Shown: positions 46,325-54,694 of the stretch, one piece after another
Layout of the letters: each line of letters begins with the position of its first letter
How positions within the stretch are numbered: position 1 is the first letter of the stretch
NCBI GenBank assembly: GCA_947472995.1
Contig: CANJBO010000004.1
Span: 34,248-98,247, forward strand
Direction of reading: 5' to 3'
Length of the DNA stretch: 64,000 bases
Source: Chloroflexota bacterium
Lineage (GTDB): Bacteria > Chloroflexota > Dehalococcoidia > UBA2979
Translations under genes and position numbers: made by a program
Notes under the pieces: generated by a model
The model's input: only the letters and a program-made list of their open reading frames with translations
Databases searched by the model: none
Told to the model about the DNA's origin: nothing

Positions 46325-47353
46325 ATGCGCTACCGACCGATCGGCGACTCCGGTGTAACGGTCTCCGAGGTGGGATTTGGCGTCTGGACCATGGCGGCGG
46401 GGTGGTGGGGCGAGTACACCGACGACGAGGCCGCCGCGCTGATGCGCGCCGCCTTCGACCGCGGCGTCACCTTCTTCGACACCGCCGACACCTACGGCCA
46501 CGGTCGAGGCGAGACGATCCTGCAGCACGCGTTCCCGGGCGCCGAGCGTGACCGCATCGTCATTGGTGCGAAGTTCGGCTACGACTGGGCCTCGCGCGAC
46601 CCCAACGACGCCGGTCACCGCGAGGCGCCGCACCGCACCGACCTCGCGTTCCTCGAGGGTGCGCTCGACGCGTCGCTCAAGCGCCTCGGCACGGACCGCA
46701 TCGACTTCTACCAGCTGCACAACCCGCGCATGGAGATGATGCTGCACGACGACATCTGGACCTTCGTCGAGCGCGCGCGTGCCGCCGGCAAGGTGCGCAC
46801 CGTCGGCGTCGCCCTCGGCCCGGCCATCGGCTGGGAGGAGGAGGGGCGCTACGCGATGGAGCACCTGCCGATCGACGGCATCCAGATGATCTACAACGCG
46901 CTGGAGCTCGACCCCGGCCGCCCGCTGATCGAGGTCGCCGAGCGCAAGAAGATGTCGATCGTCGTCCGCGTCCCGCACTCCTCGGGCATGCTCGAGGGCC
47001 ACTACACGAAGGACACGGTCTTCGCGGAGAACGACCACCGCCGCCACCGCCCCGCGAACTGGCTGCCCGAGGGCCTCGAAAAGATCAAGCAGCTCGAGTT
47101 CCTGACGGACGAGAACCAGTGCACGCTGGGCCAGGCCGCGCTGCGCTTCGCGCTGCACAGCCCGCAGATCGTCTCCGTGCTGCCGAACATCTACAACCTC
47201 GACCAGATCGAGGAGTTCACGGCCGCGAGCGACGCGCGCGACGTCACTGACGCGCAGGCCCGCCGCGTGAACGAGCTGTACGACGCGAACTTCGGCCTGC
47301 CGAGGACCGCGCCTGCGAATGCCGTCGCCGCCGGTACGGAGGTGGCCCGATGA
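46325..47353 (+). CDS. Aldo/keto reductase coupled to siroheme decarboxylase gene
   Basis: A 342-residue aldo/keto reductase of the TIM-barrel type. The N-terminus is YRPIGDSGVTVSEVGFGVWTMA. Catalytic Asp and Tyr are in FFDTADTYGHGRGE, Lys in IVIGAKFGYDW, and the region HRTDLAFLEGALDASLKRLGTDRIDFYQLHNPRMEM is family-typical. The NADPH site lies near LGQAALRFAL...SVLPNIYN. It has no Fe-S cluster motif. It overlaps the next gene by four bases (ATGA), so a role linked to tetrapyrrole metabolism is suggested, but none is known to me for this family. Confidence 0.85.
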   Translation: MRYRPIGDSGVTVSEVGFGVWTMAAGWWGEYTDDEAAALMRAAFDRGVTFFDTADTYGHGRGETILQHAFPGAERDRIVIGAKFGYDWASRDPNDAGHREAPHRTDLAFLEGALDASLKRLGTDRIDFYQLHNPRMEMMLHDDIWTFVERARAAGKVRTVGVALGPAIGWEEEGRYAMEHLPIDGIQMIYNALELDPGRPLIEVAERKKMSIVVRVPHSSGMLEGHYTKDTVFAENDHRRHRPANWLPEGLEKIKQLEFLTDENQCTLGQAALRFALHSPQIVSVLPNIYNLDQIEEFTAASDARDVTDAQARRVNELYDANFGLPRTAPANAVAAGTEVAR

Positions 47354-48423
47354 CCGCGACGCCCGTGAAGCCCAGCGAGCTCGACGCGACCACGCTCCAG
47401 CTCCTCGACCTGATGCAGGACCACTACCCGCTGGTGGAGCGACCGTACGAGGCACTCGGCGAGCAACTCGGCCTATCCGAGAGCGAAGTCCTCGAGCGGC
47501 TCGCGCGGGCGCGTTCGGCCGGGGTGGTGCGCCAGATCTGCGCCATCTACGACACGAAGGCGCTGGGGTACTCCTCCGCGCTGGTCGCCATGCGCATCGC
47601 GCCGGAGCTGCTGAAGCGCGCGGTCCGCGTGCTGAACGCGCACCCCGGCGTCTCGCACAACTACCGCCGCAACCACGAGTTCAACGTCTGGTTCACCGTC
47701 GCGATGCCGCCCGGCGCCGACCTCGACGTCGTGATCCAGAAGCTGCACGAGATGACGCTGGCGGAGTCGACGCGGCCGATGCCGACGCTCCACCTGTTCA
47801 AGATCGCCGTCACGCTGGACCTCGCCGGTGCGCGCGCCCTCGATGCGCGCGGCACGCCGGAGTACACCGAGGAGCGCCGCATCGAGGCGAAGCGCCACGA
47901 GGTGACGGCGGAGGACATCGCGTTCATCCGCGCGACGCAGAACGACATGCCCGACGTGCCGGAGCCGTACGCCGCGCTCGGCGCGCCCCTCGGCATGACG
48001 GGCGCGGAGGTCATCGAGTACGGCAAGCGGATGATCGAGCACGGCCACCTGCGCCGCTTCGCGGGGATCATCAACCACCGGCAGGCCGGGTTCCGCGCCA
48101 ACGGCATGGCCGTGTGGAACGTCCCGCCGGAGCAGATCCAGGAGTTCGGGGAGTACGTCGCGGGCTACCGCGGCGTGTCGCACTGCTACCAGCGCCCCAC
48201 GTACCCGGACTGGCCGTACTCCGTGTTCTCCATGCTCCACAACGCGAAGGTGACCGGCGTCGAGGAATCCGCAGCCGCCATCTCCAGCGCCACCGGCGTC
48301 ACCGACTTCCGGATCCTCTACTCGACCACCGAGTACAAGAAGATCCGCCTGCCGTACTTCGTGCCGGAGTACGACGTGTGGGAGTCGCTCTGCACCGCCG
48401 CCGCCGAGGAGCCCGCGTCATGA
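47350..48423 (+). CDS. ahbAB: Siroheme decarboxylase-like protein, AhbA-AhbB fusion (Lrp/AsnC family)
   Basis: A 357-residue protein made of two Lrp/AsnC-type halves. Each has a winged helix and a ferredoxin-like alpha/beta domain. Half 1 (about 1-165) carries GVSHNYRRNHEFNVWFTVAM. Half 2 (about 180-350) carries GVSHCYQRPTYPDWPYSVFSM (His278 begins HCYQRP). These are the signature segments of AhbA and AhbB, which together remove two acetate carboxyls from siroheme to give 12,18-didecarboxysiroheme. In most organisms they are two separate proteins. ATGA overlaps on both sides put it between the aldo/keto reductase and HemQ. NirD/L-type heme d1 function is an alternative, but no other nir genes are seen. 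Confidence 0.88.
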   Translation: MTATPVKPSELDATTLQLLDLMQDHYPLVERPYEALGEQLGLSESEVLERLARARSAGVVRQICAIYDTKALGYSSALVAMRIAPELLKRAVRVLNAHPGVSHNYRRNHEFNVWFTVAMPPGADLDVVIQKLHEMTLAESTRPMPTLHLFKIAVTLDLAGARALDARGTPEYTEERRIEAKRHEVTAEDIAFIRATQNDMPDVPEPYAALGAPLGMTGAEVIEYGKRMIEHGHLRRFAGIINHRQAGFRANGMAVWNVPPEQIQEFGEYVAGYRGVSHCYQRPTYPDWPYSVFSMLHNAKVTGVEESAAAISSATGVTDFRILYSTTEYKKIRLPYFVPEYDVWESLCTAAAEEPAS

Positions 48424-49322
48424 CGACGACCGAGTCGACCCACTCCTCGGGGACGGGCGAGGGCGAGACATCCGACCTCGTCCCGGCGCACCCGCACAGC
48501 GCACCGTCTCCGCACGTCGCGCCCACGCCTGCCTCGTCGCACCCGCACGCGGCCGCGCCCGCCGGCACGGAGCAGGGCGCGACCCCGGGCGCGCGGCCCG
48601 CGTTCACGTACGGCGAGGGCAGCCCGCGCGGCGTGCAGAGCGTGAAGTTCTCGTTCTACCGCGTCGCCGACCGCGTGCGGCGCGGATCGACGAAGGACCG
48701 CGGCGCGCTGGGCAAGGAGCTGACGAAGCTCCTCGAGGCGTCCAGCCGCGAGATGCTCACGCGCGTGTACTCGACGGTGGGGACGCGTGGCGACACGGAC
48801 TTCCTCGTGTGGCAGGCGCACGACGACCTGCGCCCGATCACCGACTGGCACGCGGAACTGCTGCGATCGCCCCTCGGCGGGGCGCTGGAGCGTCCGCACT
48901 CGTTCCTCAGCATGACCATGCGCTCGATCTACACGAACGACCTGCACGAGGGCGCCGAGCAGCGCTCGCGCCTGCGGAGCGACGGCGGCACGAACCAGTA
49001 CCTGTTCGTCTACCCGATGGCGAAGACGCGCGCCTGGTACGAGCTGCCGACCGCCGAGCGGCAGCAGATCATGAGCGAGCACATCGCGATCGGCCACAAG
49101 TACCACGGCATCAAGATCAACACGACGTACTCGTACGGCCTGGACGACCAGGAGTTCGTCGTCGCGTTCGAGGGCGACGACCCGGGCGAATTCCTCGCAC
49201 TGGTACGAGAACTACGCGATTCTCGGTCTTCGTCCTACACCCTCTTCGACACGCCGATGTTCACGTGCCGCATGCTCGATCTGTCGGAGCTGGCGGAGCA
49301 CATCGGTCTGTCGGCCCGGTAG
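48420..49322 (+). CDS. hemQ: Coproheme decarboxylase (HemQ/ChdC), chlorite dismutase family
   Basis: A 300-residue protein, start ATG 48420 overlapping the ahbAB stop. Residues 1-62 are disordered and rich in His, Pro, Ser and Ala. The chlorite dismutase-type double ferredoxin domain begins VQSVKFSFYRVADRVRR. The coproheme decarboxylase signature is complete: FVYPMAKTRAWYELP (radical Tyr198 and Lys202), IMSEHIAIGHKY (axial His221), GLDDQEFVVAFEGDDP. The chlorite dismutase distal Arg context is not seen. It oxidatively decarboxylates coproheme (Fe-coproporphyrin III) to heme b. Third gene of the overlapping operon. Confidence 0.9.
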   Translation: MTTTESTHSSGTGEGETSDLVPAHPHSAPSPHVAPTPASSHPHAAAPAGTEQGATPGARPAFTYGEGSPRGVQSVKFSFYRVADRVRRGSTKDRGALGKELTKLLEASSREMLTRVYSTVGTRGDTDFLVWQAHDDLRPITDWHAELLRSPLGGALERPHSFLSMTMRSIYTNDLHEGAEQRSRLRSDGGTNQYLFVYPMAKTRAWYELPTAERQQIMSEHIAIGHKYHGIKINTTYSYGLDDQEFVVAFEGDDPGEFLALVRELRDSRSSSYTLFDTPMFTCRMLDLSELAEHIGLSAR

Positions 49323-49332
49323 ATCGGCGAGG

Positions 49333-49361
49333 TTGCCGATCGTGCCGGACCGGAATATCGT
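49333..49361 (+). promoter_or_regulatory. Promoter of the regulator-met8-hemA gene set
   Basis: TTGCCG (49333-49338), a 17-base spacer, TATCGT (49356-49361). It begins 11 bases after the hemQ stop and would give a leader of about 85 bases before the regulator ATG at 49455. Confidence 0.6.
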
Positions 49362-49454
49362 TGAATCTAGCGAGCGCCGAGGCAATTTGATCAGATTCCC
49401 TTCGGGTCGCGCCCGCTTGGTCCCGATCGGACGCAGGGCAGCTAGGACCGACGA

Positions 49455-50114
49455 ATGCAGGTCGAAGACTCGCCGAGCGGCAGCGCCAGCAGTCACGGCG
49501 GCGTCGTGCGCCCGACCCGGTGGGTCAGCCTCGCACGTGCCTGTGAGCTGCTGGGCGTGAACGAGTCCACGGTGCGCCGCTGGGCCGACTCCGGCGAGAT
49601 CCAGGTGTTCCGCACTCCCGGCGGCCACCGCCGGTTCGCCGAGGCCGAGCTGCTCCAGATGATCCAGGGCGGTGGCGGCCGGCGCTCTGACCGTCCGCTC
49701 TCCGACGCCGCGACCTCGAGGATCCGCCGTCAGCTCCACTCCGGGAGCGCCGACGAGTGGTACGGCGAGATCGAGCAGGCACAACGCGACGCGCTGCGTC
49801 CGCTCGGACGCCGCCTCGTCGAGATCGTGGACGACTACATCTCGCGTCGCGGGCGCCGCCCGGAGCTCGAGGAAGAAGTGAGCGGCATCGGCGAGCAGTA
49901 CGGGCAGGAGCTGCGCCGCCGCGGCATGCCGCTGGCGCAGGCCGTGCAGGCGTTCACGTTCTTCCGCAAGTCGCTGGATGAGACCGCCAAGCAGCTGTCC
50001 GAGCGCAACCGCCTCACGTCCGAGGACGCTGCGAAGGCGCGCGAGGCGATTGCCGGACTGGCCGACCGCGTGTTGATCGGCCTGACCTCCGTCTACGACC
50101 ACGAATCTCGCTAG
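49455..50114 (+). CDS. MerR/BldC-like HTH regulator with C-terminal helical domain
   Basis: A 219-residue protein. Residues 22-70 form a MerR-type winged helix of the BldC/excisionase kind: VSLARACELLGVNESTVRRWADSGEIQVFRTPGGHRRF. The C-terminal 130 residues are all-helical (YGEIEQAQRDALRPLGRRLVEIVDDYI ... EEVSGIGEQYGQELRRRGMPLAQAVQAFTFFRKSL), similar in shape to RsbRD-like or globin-like sensor domains. Its place between hemQ and met8-hemA, with its own promoter, suggests control of tetrapyrrole genes. The ligand is unknown. Confidence 0.8.
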   Translation: MQVEDSPSGSASSHGGVVRPTRWVSLARACELLGVNESTVRRWADSGEIQVFRTPGGHRRFAEAELLQMIQGGGGRRSDRPLSDAATSRIRRQLHSGSADEWYGEIEQAQRDALRPLGRRLVEIVDDYISRRGRRPELEEEVSGIGEQYGQELRRRGMPLAQAVQAFTFFRKSLDETAKQLSERNRLTSEDAAKAREAIAGLADRVLIGLTSVYDHESR

Positions 50115-50199
50115 GAATCCCGCCAGGTCTCGCTAGCCCCTCGCGCGGCGGCGCGCGAGAATTCCCGCAGCGCGCACGTCGAATCGAAAGCCACGCCCG

Positions 50200-50934
50200 A
50201 TGATCTACTACCCGATCTTCCTCGACGTGCAGGGCAAGCCCGTGCTGCTCGTCGGTGGCGGTCACGTGGCCGATGAGAAGCTCGGCAAGCTCGTCGACCA
50301 CGGCGCGGACGTCACGATCGTCGCGCCCGAGCTGATCGCGCCGGTGCGCGCGATCGTCGAGGCGGGCCGTGCGCGCTGGGAGCAGCGCGAGGTCCGCGCC
50401 GGTGACACCGCCGGCTACTTCCTCGTCATGGTCGCCACGGACAACGGCGCGGTGAACCGCACCGTCGCCGACGAGGCGCGCGGGAACGGCATCCTCGTCA
50501 ACGCGGCGGATGACGCCGACAACTGCGACTTCATCCTGCCCTCGCTCGTGCGTCGCGGCGAGATCGCGATCGCTGCCTCGACGGGCGGTACCAGCCCCGC
50601 GATGGCACGCTGGCTGCGCGAGCGCCTCGAGGAGTTCCTGTCCGACGACGTGCTCGCGCTGGCCGCGCTGCTCGCGGACGTGCGGCGCGAGGTGCGCGTG
50701 GGCGACCACGCGTGCGCCGCGCACTGCTCGCGCGCGGAGACGCCGCCGCCGCTGCTGTGCAAGGAGTGCCCGAACCGCATCCCGACCGACCGCTGGCAGG
50801 AGGCGATCGACGCCGAGCTGATGGCGATGATCAACCTCGGCGACATGGACGGTGCGCGCGAGCACCTCGTCGAGTCGCTCGGGCGCACCGAACTCGTGCC
50901 CTCGCCGTTCTGGGTCGAGGAAGTGCGCGGATGA
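50200..50934 (+). CDS. Precorrin-2 dehydrogenase / sirohydrochlorin ferrochelatase (Met8/CysG-N-like)
   Basis: A 244-residue NAD-dependent enzyme that oxidises precorrin-2 to sirohydrochlorin and may insert iron to make siroheme. It starts with MIYYPIFLDVQGKPVLLVGGGHVADEKLGKLVDHGADVTIVAPE. The catalytic-Asp segment is VNAADDADNCDFILPSLVRRGEIAIAASTGGTSPAMARWLRE. The C-terminal part differs from Met8/CysG and holds a cysteine/histidine cluster (DHACAAHCSRAE ... LLCKECPNRIP). The gene overlaps hemA by four bases and precedes it, as in many Gram-positive hem operons. Confidence 0.88.
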   Translation: MIYYPIFLDVQGKPVLLVGGGHVADEKLGKLVDHGADVTIVAPELIAPVRAIVEAGRARWEQREVRAGDTAGYFLVMVATDNGAVNRTVADEARGNGILVNAADDADNCDFILPSLVRRGEIAIAASTGGTSPAMARWLRERLEEFLSDDVLALAALLADVRREVRVGDHACAAHCSRAETPPPLLCKECPNRIPTDRWQEAIDAELMAMINLGDMDGAREHLVESLGRTELVPSPFWVEEVRG

Positions 50935-52193
50935 TCACGCTCGCCGGCATGAGCCACCTCACCGCGCCGCTCGATGTGCGCGAGCGCGTCGCGATCGACG
51001 CCGAGGCGCTCCCCGGCGTGCTCCAGCGCGCGACGGAGGCCTTCGGCGCCGCGACGATCATCAACACCTGCAACCGGCTGGAGCTGTACCTCTCCGGCAT
51101 CCACGAGCCGGAGGCCGCGCTCGGCTTCCTCGCGACGGAACTCGGCGTCGATCGCGACGTGATGCAGCGGCACTTCCGTGTCGCCTACGGCGCGGACGCC
51201 GTGCGCCACCTGTACGCCGTCGCGTCCGGCATCGACTCGATGGTGATCGGCGAGACCGAGGTCCTCGGGCAGGTGCGCGCGGCGTTCTCGGCGACCGTCG
51301 CCGCGGGCTCCGACAGCGCGATGCTCTCCCGCCTGTTCCACACCGCGATCCGCACCGGCCGCCGCGCGCGCAACGAGACCGCGATCGGCGAGCGGTCGAT
51401 CTCGGCGTCCTCGATCGCCGCGCAGCAGGCGCGCGAGCTGTTCCCCGACCTCGCGCGCGCCTCGGTGCTCGTCGTCGGTGCGGGCGAGGCTGGGCGCCTC
51501 GCTGCCGAGGCGATCGTCGCGTATGGCGCGACGCGCGTGACGGTCGCGAACCGCACCTTCGAGCGCGCGGAAGCCCTCGCCGAAGCCCTCAGCGGCACGG
51601 CGATCCCGTTCGCGGGCGCCGTCGAGGCGCTGCGGTCGGCGGACATCGTGATCGCCGCGAGTGGCGCGCCCGACGCGCTGTTCGAGGACGCCGCCGTCGC
51701 GGAGGCGACCACGCATCGCGACGGCCAGCCGCTGTTGATCATCGACATCGGTGTCCCGCGCGACTTCCACTCGACCGTCCGTGACGTACCGGGGGTCTCG
51801 TACCACGACCTCGACGACCTGCAGGAGATCGCGTCCCGCAACACCGAGGCGCGCGCGAGCGAGGTCGCGGCGGTGCAGGCGATCGTCGACCAGGAGACGA
51901 GCCGCTTCACCGAGTGGTGGAGCCAGCTCCAGATCGTCCCGACGATCAGCGCGATCACCGACCGTGCCGAGGACGTGCGCCGCGCCGAGCTGGCGAAGAC
52001 GATGCGCCGCCTGAAGATCAGCGACCAGGACCGCGCGCACGTCGAGGAGCTGGCCGACGTGCTGACGCGCGCGCTGGTGAAGCAGATCCTGCACGCTCCG
52101 ATCGCCACGCTGCGCGAGCGCGGCGACCGCGACACCTACCTGGACACCGCACGCACGCTGTTCCGGCTGGACGAGCCCGTCGAGGACGCATGA
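50931..52193 (+). CDS. hemA: Glutamyl-tRNA reductase
   Basis: A 420-residue enzyme that reduces glutamyl-tRNA to glutamate-1-semialdehyde, the first committed step of the C5 pathway. ATG 50931 overlaps the met8 stop. The catalytic domain has the thioester cysteine in IINTCNRLELY (Cys47). VASGIDSMVIGETEVLGQVRAAF, NADPH domain SVLVVGAGEAGRLAAEAI, and DIVIAASGAPDALF. The C-terminal helical dimerisation domain starts near residue 315. It is cytoplasmic and partners HemL (56481). HemA in other bacteria is feedback-regulated by heme. No degradation tag is evident here. Confidence 0.95.
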   Translation: MITLAGMSHLTAPLDVRERVAIDAEALPGVLQRATEAFGAATIINTCNRLELYLSGIHEPEAALGFLATELGVDRDVMQRHFRVAYGADAVRHLYAVASGIDSMVIGETEVLGQVRAAFSATVAAGSDSAMLSRLFHTAIRTGRRARNETAIGERSISASSIAAQQARELFPDLARASVLVVGAGEAGRLAAEAIVAYGATRVTVANRTFERAEALAEALSGTAIPFAGAVEALRSADIVIAASGAPDALFEDAAVAEATTHRDGQPLLIIDIGVPRDFHSTVRDVPGVSYHDLDDLQEIASRNTEARASEVAAVQAIVDQETSRFTEWWSQLQIVPTISAITDRAEDVRRAELAKTMRRLKISDQDRAHVEELADVLTRALVKQILHAPIATLRERGDRDTYLDTARTLFRLDEPVEDA

Positions 52194-53128
52194 CCGCCGC
52201 GACCCCGGTGCGCTGCGCCACCCGCGGCTCGGCGCTCGCCCTCGCGCAGGTCGAACTGGTGATCGCCGCGCTCCGCGCCCACCATGCCAGCCTCGACGTT
52301 CCGATCATCGAGATCACGACGCAGGGCGACCGTGACCGCGTGACGCCGCTCACGGTGCTCGGCGGGCAGGGCGTGTTCGCCGCCGCCGTGCGCGAGGCGG
52401 TGTTCGACGGCCGCGCAGAGATCGCCGTGCACTCGCTGAAGGACGTGCCCACGACGCCCGTCGAGGGCCTCACCATCGCCGCGATCCTCGAGCGTGCCGA
52501 CCCGCGTGACGCGTTCGTGGGCAGCGACGGGCGACGCCTCGCCGCACTGCCCGCCGGCGCGCGCATCGGCACCAGCGCGAGCCGCCGCATCGCGATGATC
52601 CGTGCGCTGCGCCCCGACCTGCTGCCCGTCGAGATTCGCGGCAACGTCGACACGCGCCTCGCGAAGCTCGCGGCCGGCGACTACGACGGCATCCTGCTCG
52701 CCGCCGCCGGGCTCGCGCGCCTCGGCCGTATCGACGAGGCGACCCAGCTGTTCGAGGCACGAGAGTTCCTGCCGTCGCCCGGGCAGGGCGCGATCGCCGT
52801 CGAGTGCCGCACGGACGACGAGGCGACGCGCGCGCTCCTCGCACGGATCGACCACGCCGCGACGCGCGCGGCCGTCACGGCGGAGCGCGGCGTGCTGGCG
52901 GCGCTCGGCTCGGGCTGCGATCTCGCCGTCGGCGCGTACGCCGAGATCGACGGCGACCTGATCACGCTGCGCGCGATGCTCGGCGGGGACGTCGAGGGCG
53001 AGGCCCCCGTCTTCGGCGAGGGTACCGGTCGCGTCACCGACGCCGAGGGCCTCGGCCGTGGCCTCGGCGAGCGCCTGCGCGAGGGCTACGCGACCGCGGG
53101 CGGCACGCGGCTGGAGGCAGCGCGATGA
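52190..53128 (+). CDS. hemC: Porphobilinogen deaminase (hydroxymethylbilane synthase)
   Basis: A 312-residue enzyme that links four porphobilinogens into hydroxymethylbilane. Start ATG 52190 in an ATGA overlap with hemA. Motifs are CATRGSALALAQVELV, EIAVHSLKDVPT (catalytic Asp region), IGTSASRRIAMIRALRPDL, EIRGNVDTRLAKL, FLPSPGQGAIAVEC, and the dipyrromethane cofactor Cys in ALGSGCDLAVGAYA. The common GGC-S-x-P around the cofactor Cys is LGSGCDLAVGA here, a tolerated variation. It overlaps cobA-hemD at the 3' end. Confidence 0.95.
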   Translation: MTAATPVRCATRGSALALAQVELVIAALRAHHASLDVPIIEITTQGDRDRVTPLTVLGGQGVFAAAVREAVFDGRAEIAVHSLKDVPTTPVEGLTIAAILERADPRDAFVGSDGRRLAALPAGARIGTSASRRIAMIRALRPDLLPVEIRGNVDTRLAKLAAGDYDGILLAAAGLARLGRIDEATQLFEAREFLPSPGQGAIAVECRTDDEATRALLARIDHAATRAAVTAERGVLAALGSGCDLAVGAYAEIDGDLITLRAMLGGDVEGEAPVFGEGTGRVTDAEGLGRGLGERLREGYATAGGTRLEAAR

Positions 53129-54684
53129 GCGCGGCATCCCTCGGGCATGTCTGGCTCGTCGGCGCCGGCCCCGGCAACCCCGACTACATCACCGTCGCCG
53201 GCATGAACGCGCTGCGCCGCGCGGAGGTCGTCGTGTACGACCGGCTCTCCGCGCCCGAGCTGCTGGCGTACGCGCCGGACGACGCGCTGCTCATCGACGC
53301 CGGCAAGGCCGCGGACAACCACACGCTGACGCAGGACGAGATCAACGCGCTGCTGCTGGGGCACGGTCGTGGCGGCAAGCGTGTCGTGCGCCTCAAGGGC
53401 GGCGACCCGTACGTCTTCGGGCGCGGCGGCGAGGAAGCTGTCGTCCTCGCGGACGCGGGCGTGCCGTGCACGGTCATCCCCGGCGTCACCTCGGCGATCG
53501 GTGGGCTGGCGGCGGGCGGCGTGCCGGTCACGCACCGCGCGGTCGCGACCTCGTTCGCGGTGATCACCGGCCACGAGGACCCGACGAAGCCTGAGGCGGG
53601 CGTGCACTGGGATCGCCTCGCCACCGCCGTCGACACGCTCGTCATCCTCATGGGCGTCGGCCGCCTCGACGGCATCGCGCGCGCGCTGATCGAGGGCGGC
53701 CGGGACGCCTCGACGCCCGCGGCGCTCGTGCAGGAGGCCAGCACGCCGCGCCAGCGCGTCGTCACCGGCACGCTCGCCACGATCGCGGACGTCGCACGCG
53801 ACGTGGGGATCGAGGCGCCTGCGCTGTTCGTCGTCGGCGACGTCGCCGCGCTGCAATCGACGCTCGACCCGCGCCGCCTCGCACCGCTCGCGGGGAAGCG
53901 CGTGCTCGTCACGCGATCGCGCGCGCAATCCTCGACGCTGGTCGACGCGCTCCGCGCCGAGGGGGCATGGCCCATCGTGCTCCCCGCGCTGGAGATGGAG
54001 CGCCGCGTGGACGCGACGGCCGTGCGCGACGCGCGCGCGAAGCTCGAGGCGGGCGAGTACAACTGGACCATCTTCACCTCGTCGAACGCCGTCGATACGT
54101 TCCTCGACGAGCTGTGGGGCGTGGGCGGCGACCTCCGCGCGCTGACCCGCGTCAGCATCGCTGCGATCGGCCCCGGCACGGCGCAGGCGCTCGTGCGGCG
54201 CGGCCTGCGGGCCGACATCATCGCGGAGGACGCCATCGGCGAAGGCCTCCTCGCGCTGCTCGCCGAGAACCGCATGATCGAGGGCTGGCGCGTCCTCCTC
54301 CCCCGCGCCGAGGGTGCGCGCGACGTGCTGCCCGAGGGGCTCCGCGCCGCCGGCGTGATCCTCGACGAGCTCACGCTGTACCTCGCCGCCCCGCCCGCCG
54401 AGGCACCGCCGGAGGCGCTGGCCGCGATCCGCAACGGCGAGATCGACGTCGTCACGTTCGCGTCGTCCTCGACGGTGCGGAACCTAGCGACGCTGCTCGG
54501 GGGCGACCTGTCGGCGCTCGCCAGCGCGACCGTCGCGTGCATCGGCCCGATCGCCGCGCAGACCGCGCGGGAGTACGGCCTCGAACCCCACGTGGTGGCA
54601 GAGGTGCACACGATCGACGGCATGGTCGCGGCGCTCCGCGCGCATCTACACTCGCTCCCGGAAGCGTCGCCGGGCACCCGGTAG
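53125..54684 (+). CDS. cobA-hemD: Uroporphyrinogen-III C-methyltransferase / uroporphyrinogen-III synthase fusion
   Basis: A 519-residue bifunctional protein. The CobA/SUMT domain (about 1-245) has [51 protein letters not shown] and [22 protein letters not shown]. It adds two SAM methyls to uroporphyrinogen III, giving precorrin-2. The HemD domain (about 255-510) has [43 protein letters not shown] and [16 protein letters not shown]. It closes the tetrapyrrole ring. The fusion channels uroporphyrinogen III towards precorrin-2 and siroheme. Start ATG overlaps the hemC stop. Confidence 0.95.
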   Translation: MSAASLGHVWLVGAGPGNPDYITVAGMNALRRAEVVVYDRLSAPELLAYAPDDALLIDAGKAADNHTLTQDEINALLLGHGRGGKRVVRLKGGDPYVFGRGGEEAVVLADAGVPCTVIPGVTSAIGGLAAGGVPVTHRAVATSFAVITGHEDPTKPEAGVHWDRLATAVDTLVILMGVGRLDGIARALIEGGRDASTPAALVQEASTPRQRVVTGTLATIADVARDVGIEAPALFVVGDVAALQSTLDPRRLAPLAGKRVLVTRSRAQSSTLVDALRAEGAWPIVLPALEMERRVDATAVRDARAKLEAGEYNWTIFTSSNAVDTFLDELWGVGGDLRALTRVSIAAIGPGTAQALVRRGLRADIIAEDAIGEGLLALLAENRMIEGWRVLLPRAEGARDVLPEGLRAAGVILDELTLYLAAPPAEAPPEALAAIRNGEIDVVTFASSSTVRNLATLLGGDLSALASATVACIGPIAAQTAREYGLEPHVVAEVHTIDGMVAALRAHLHSLPEASPGTR

Positions 54685-54694
54685 GAGGCTGGTC

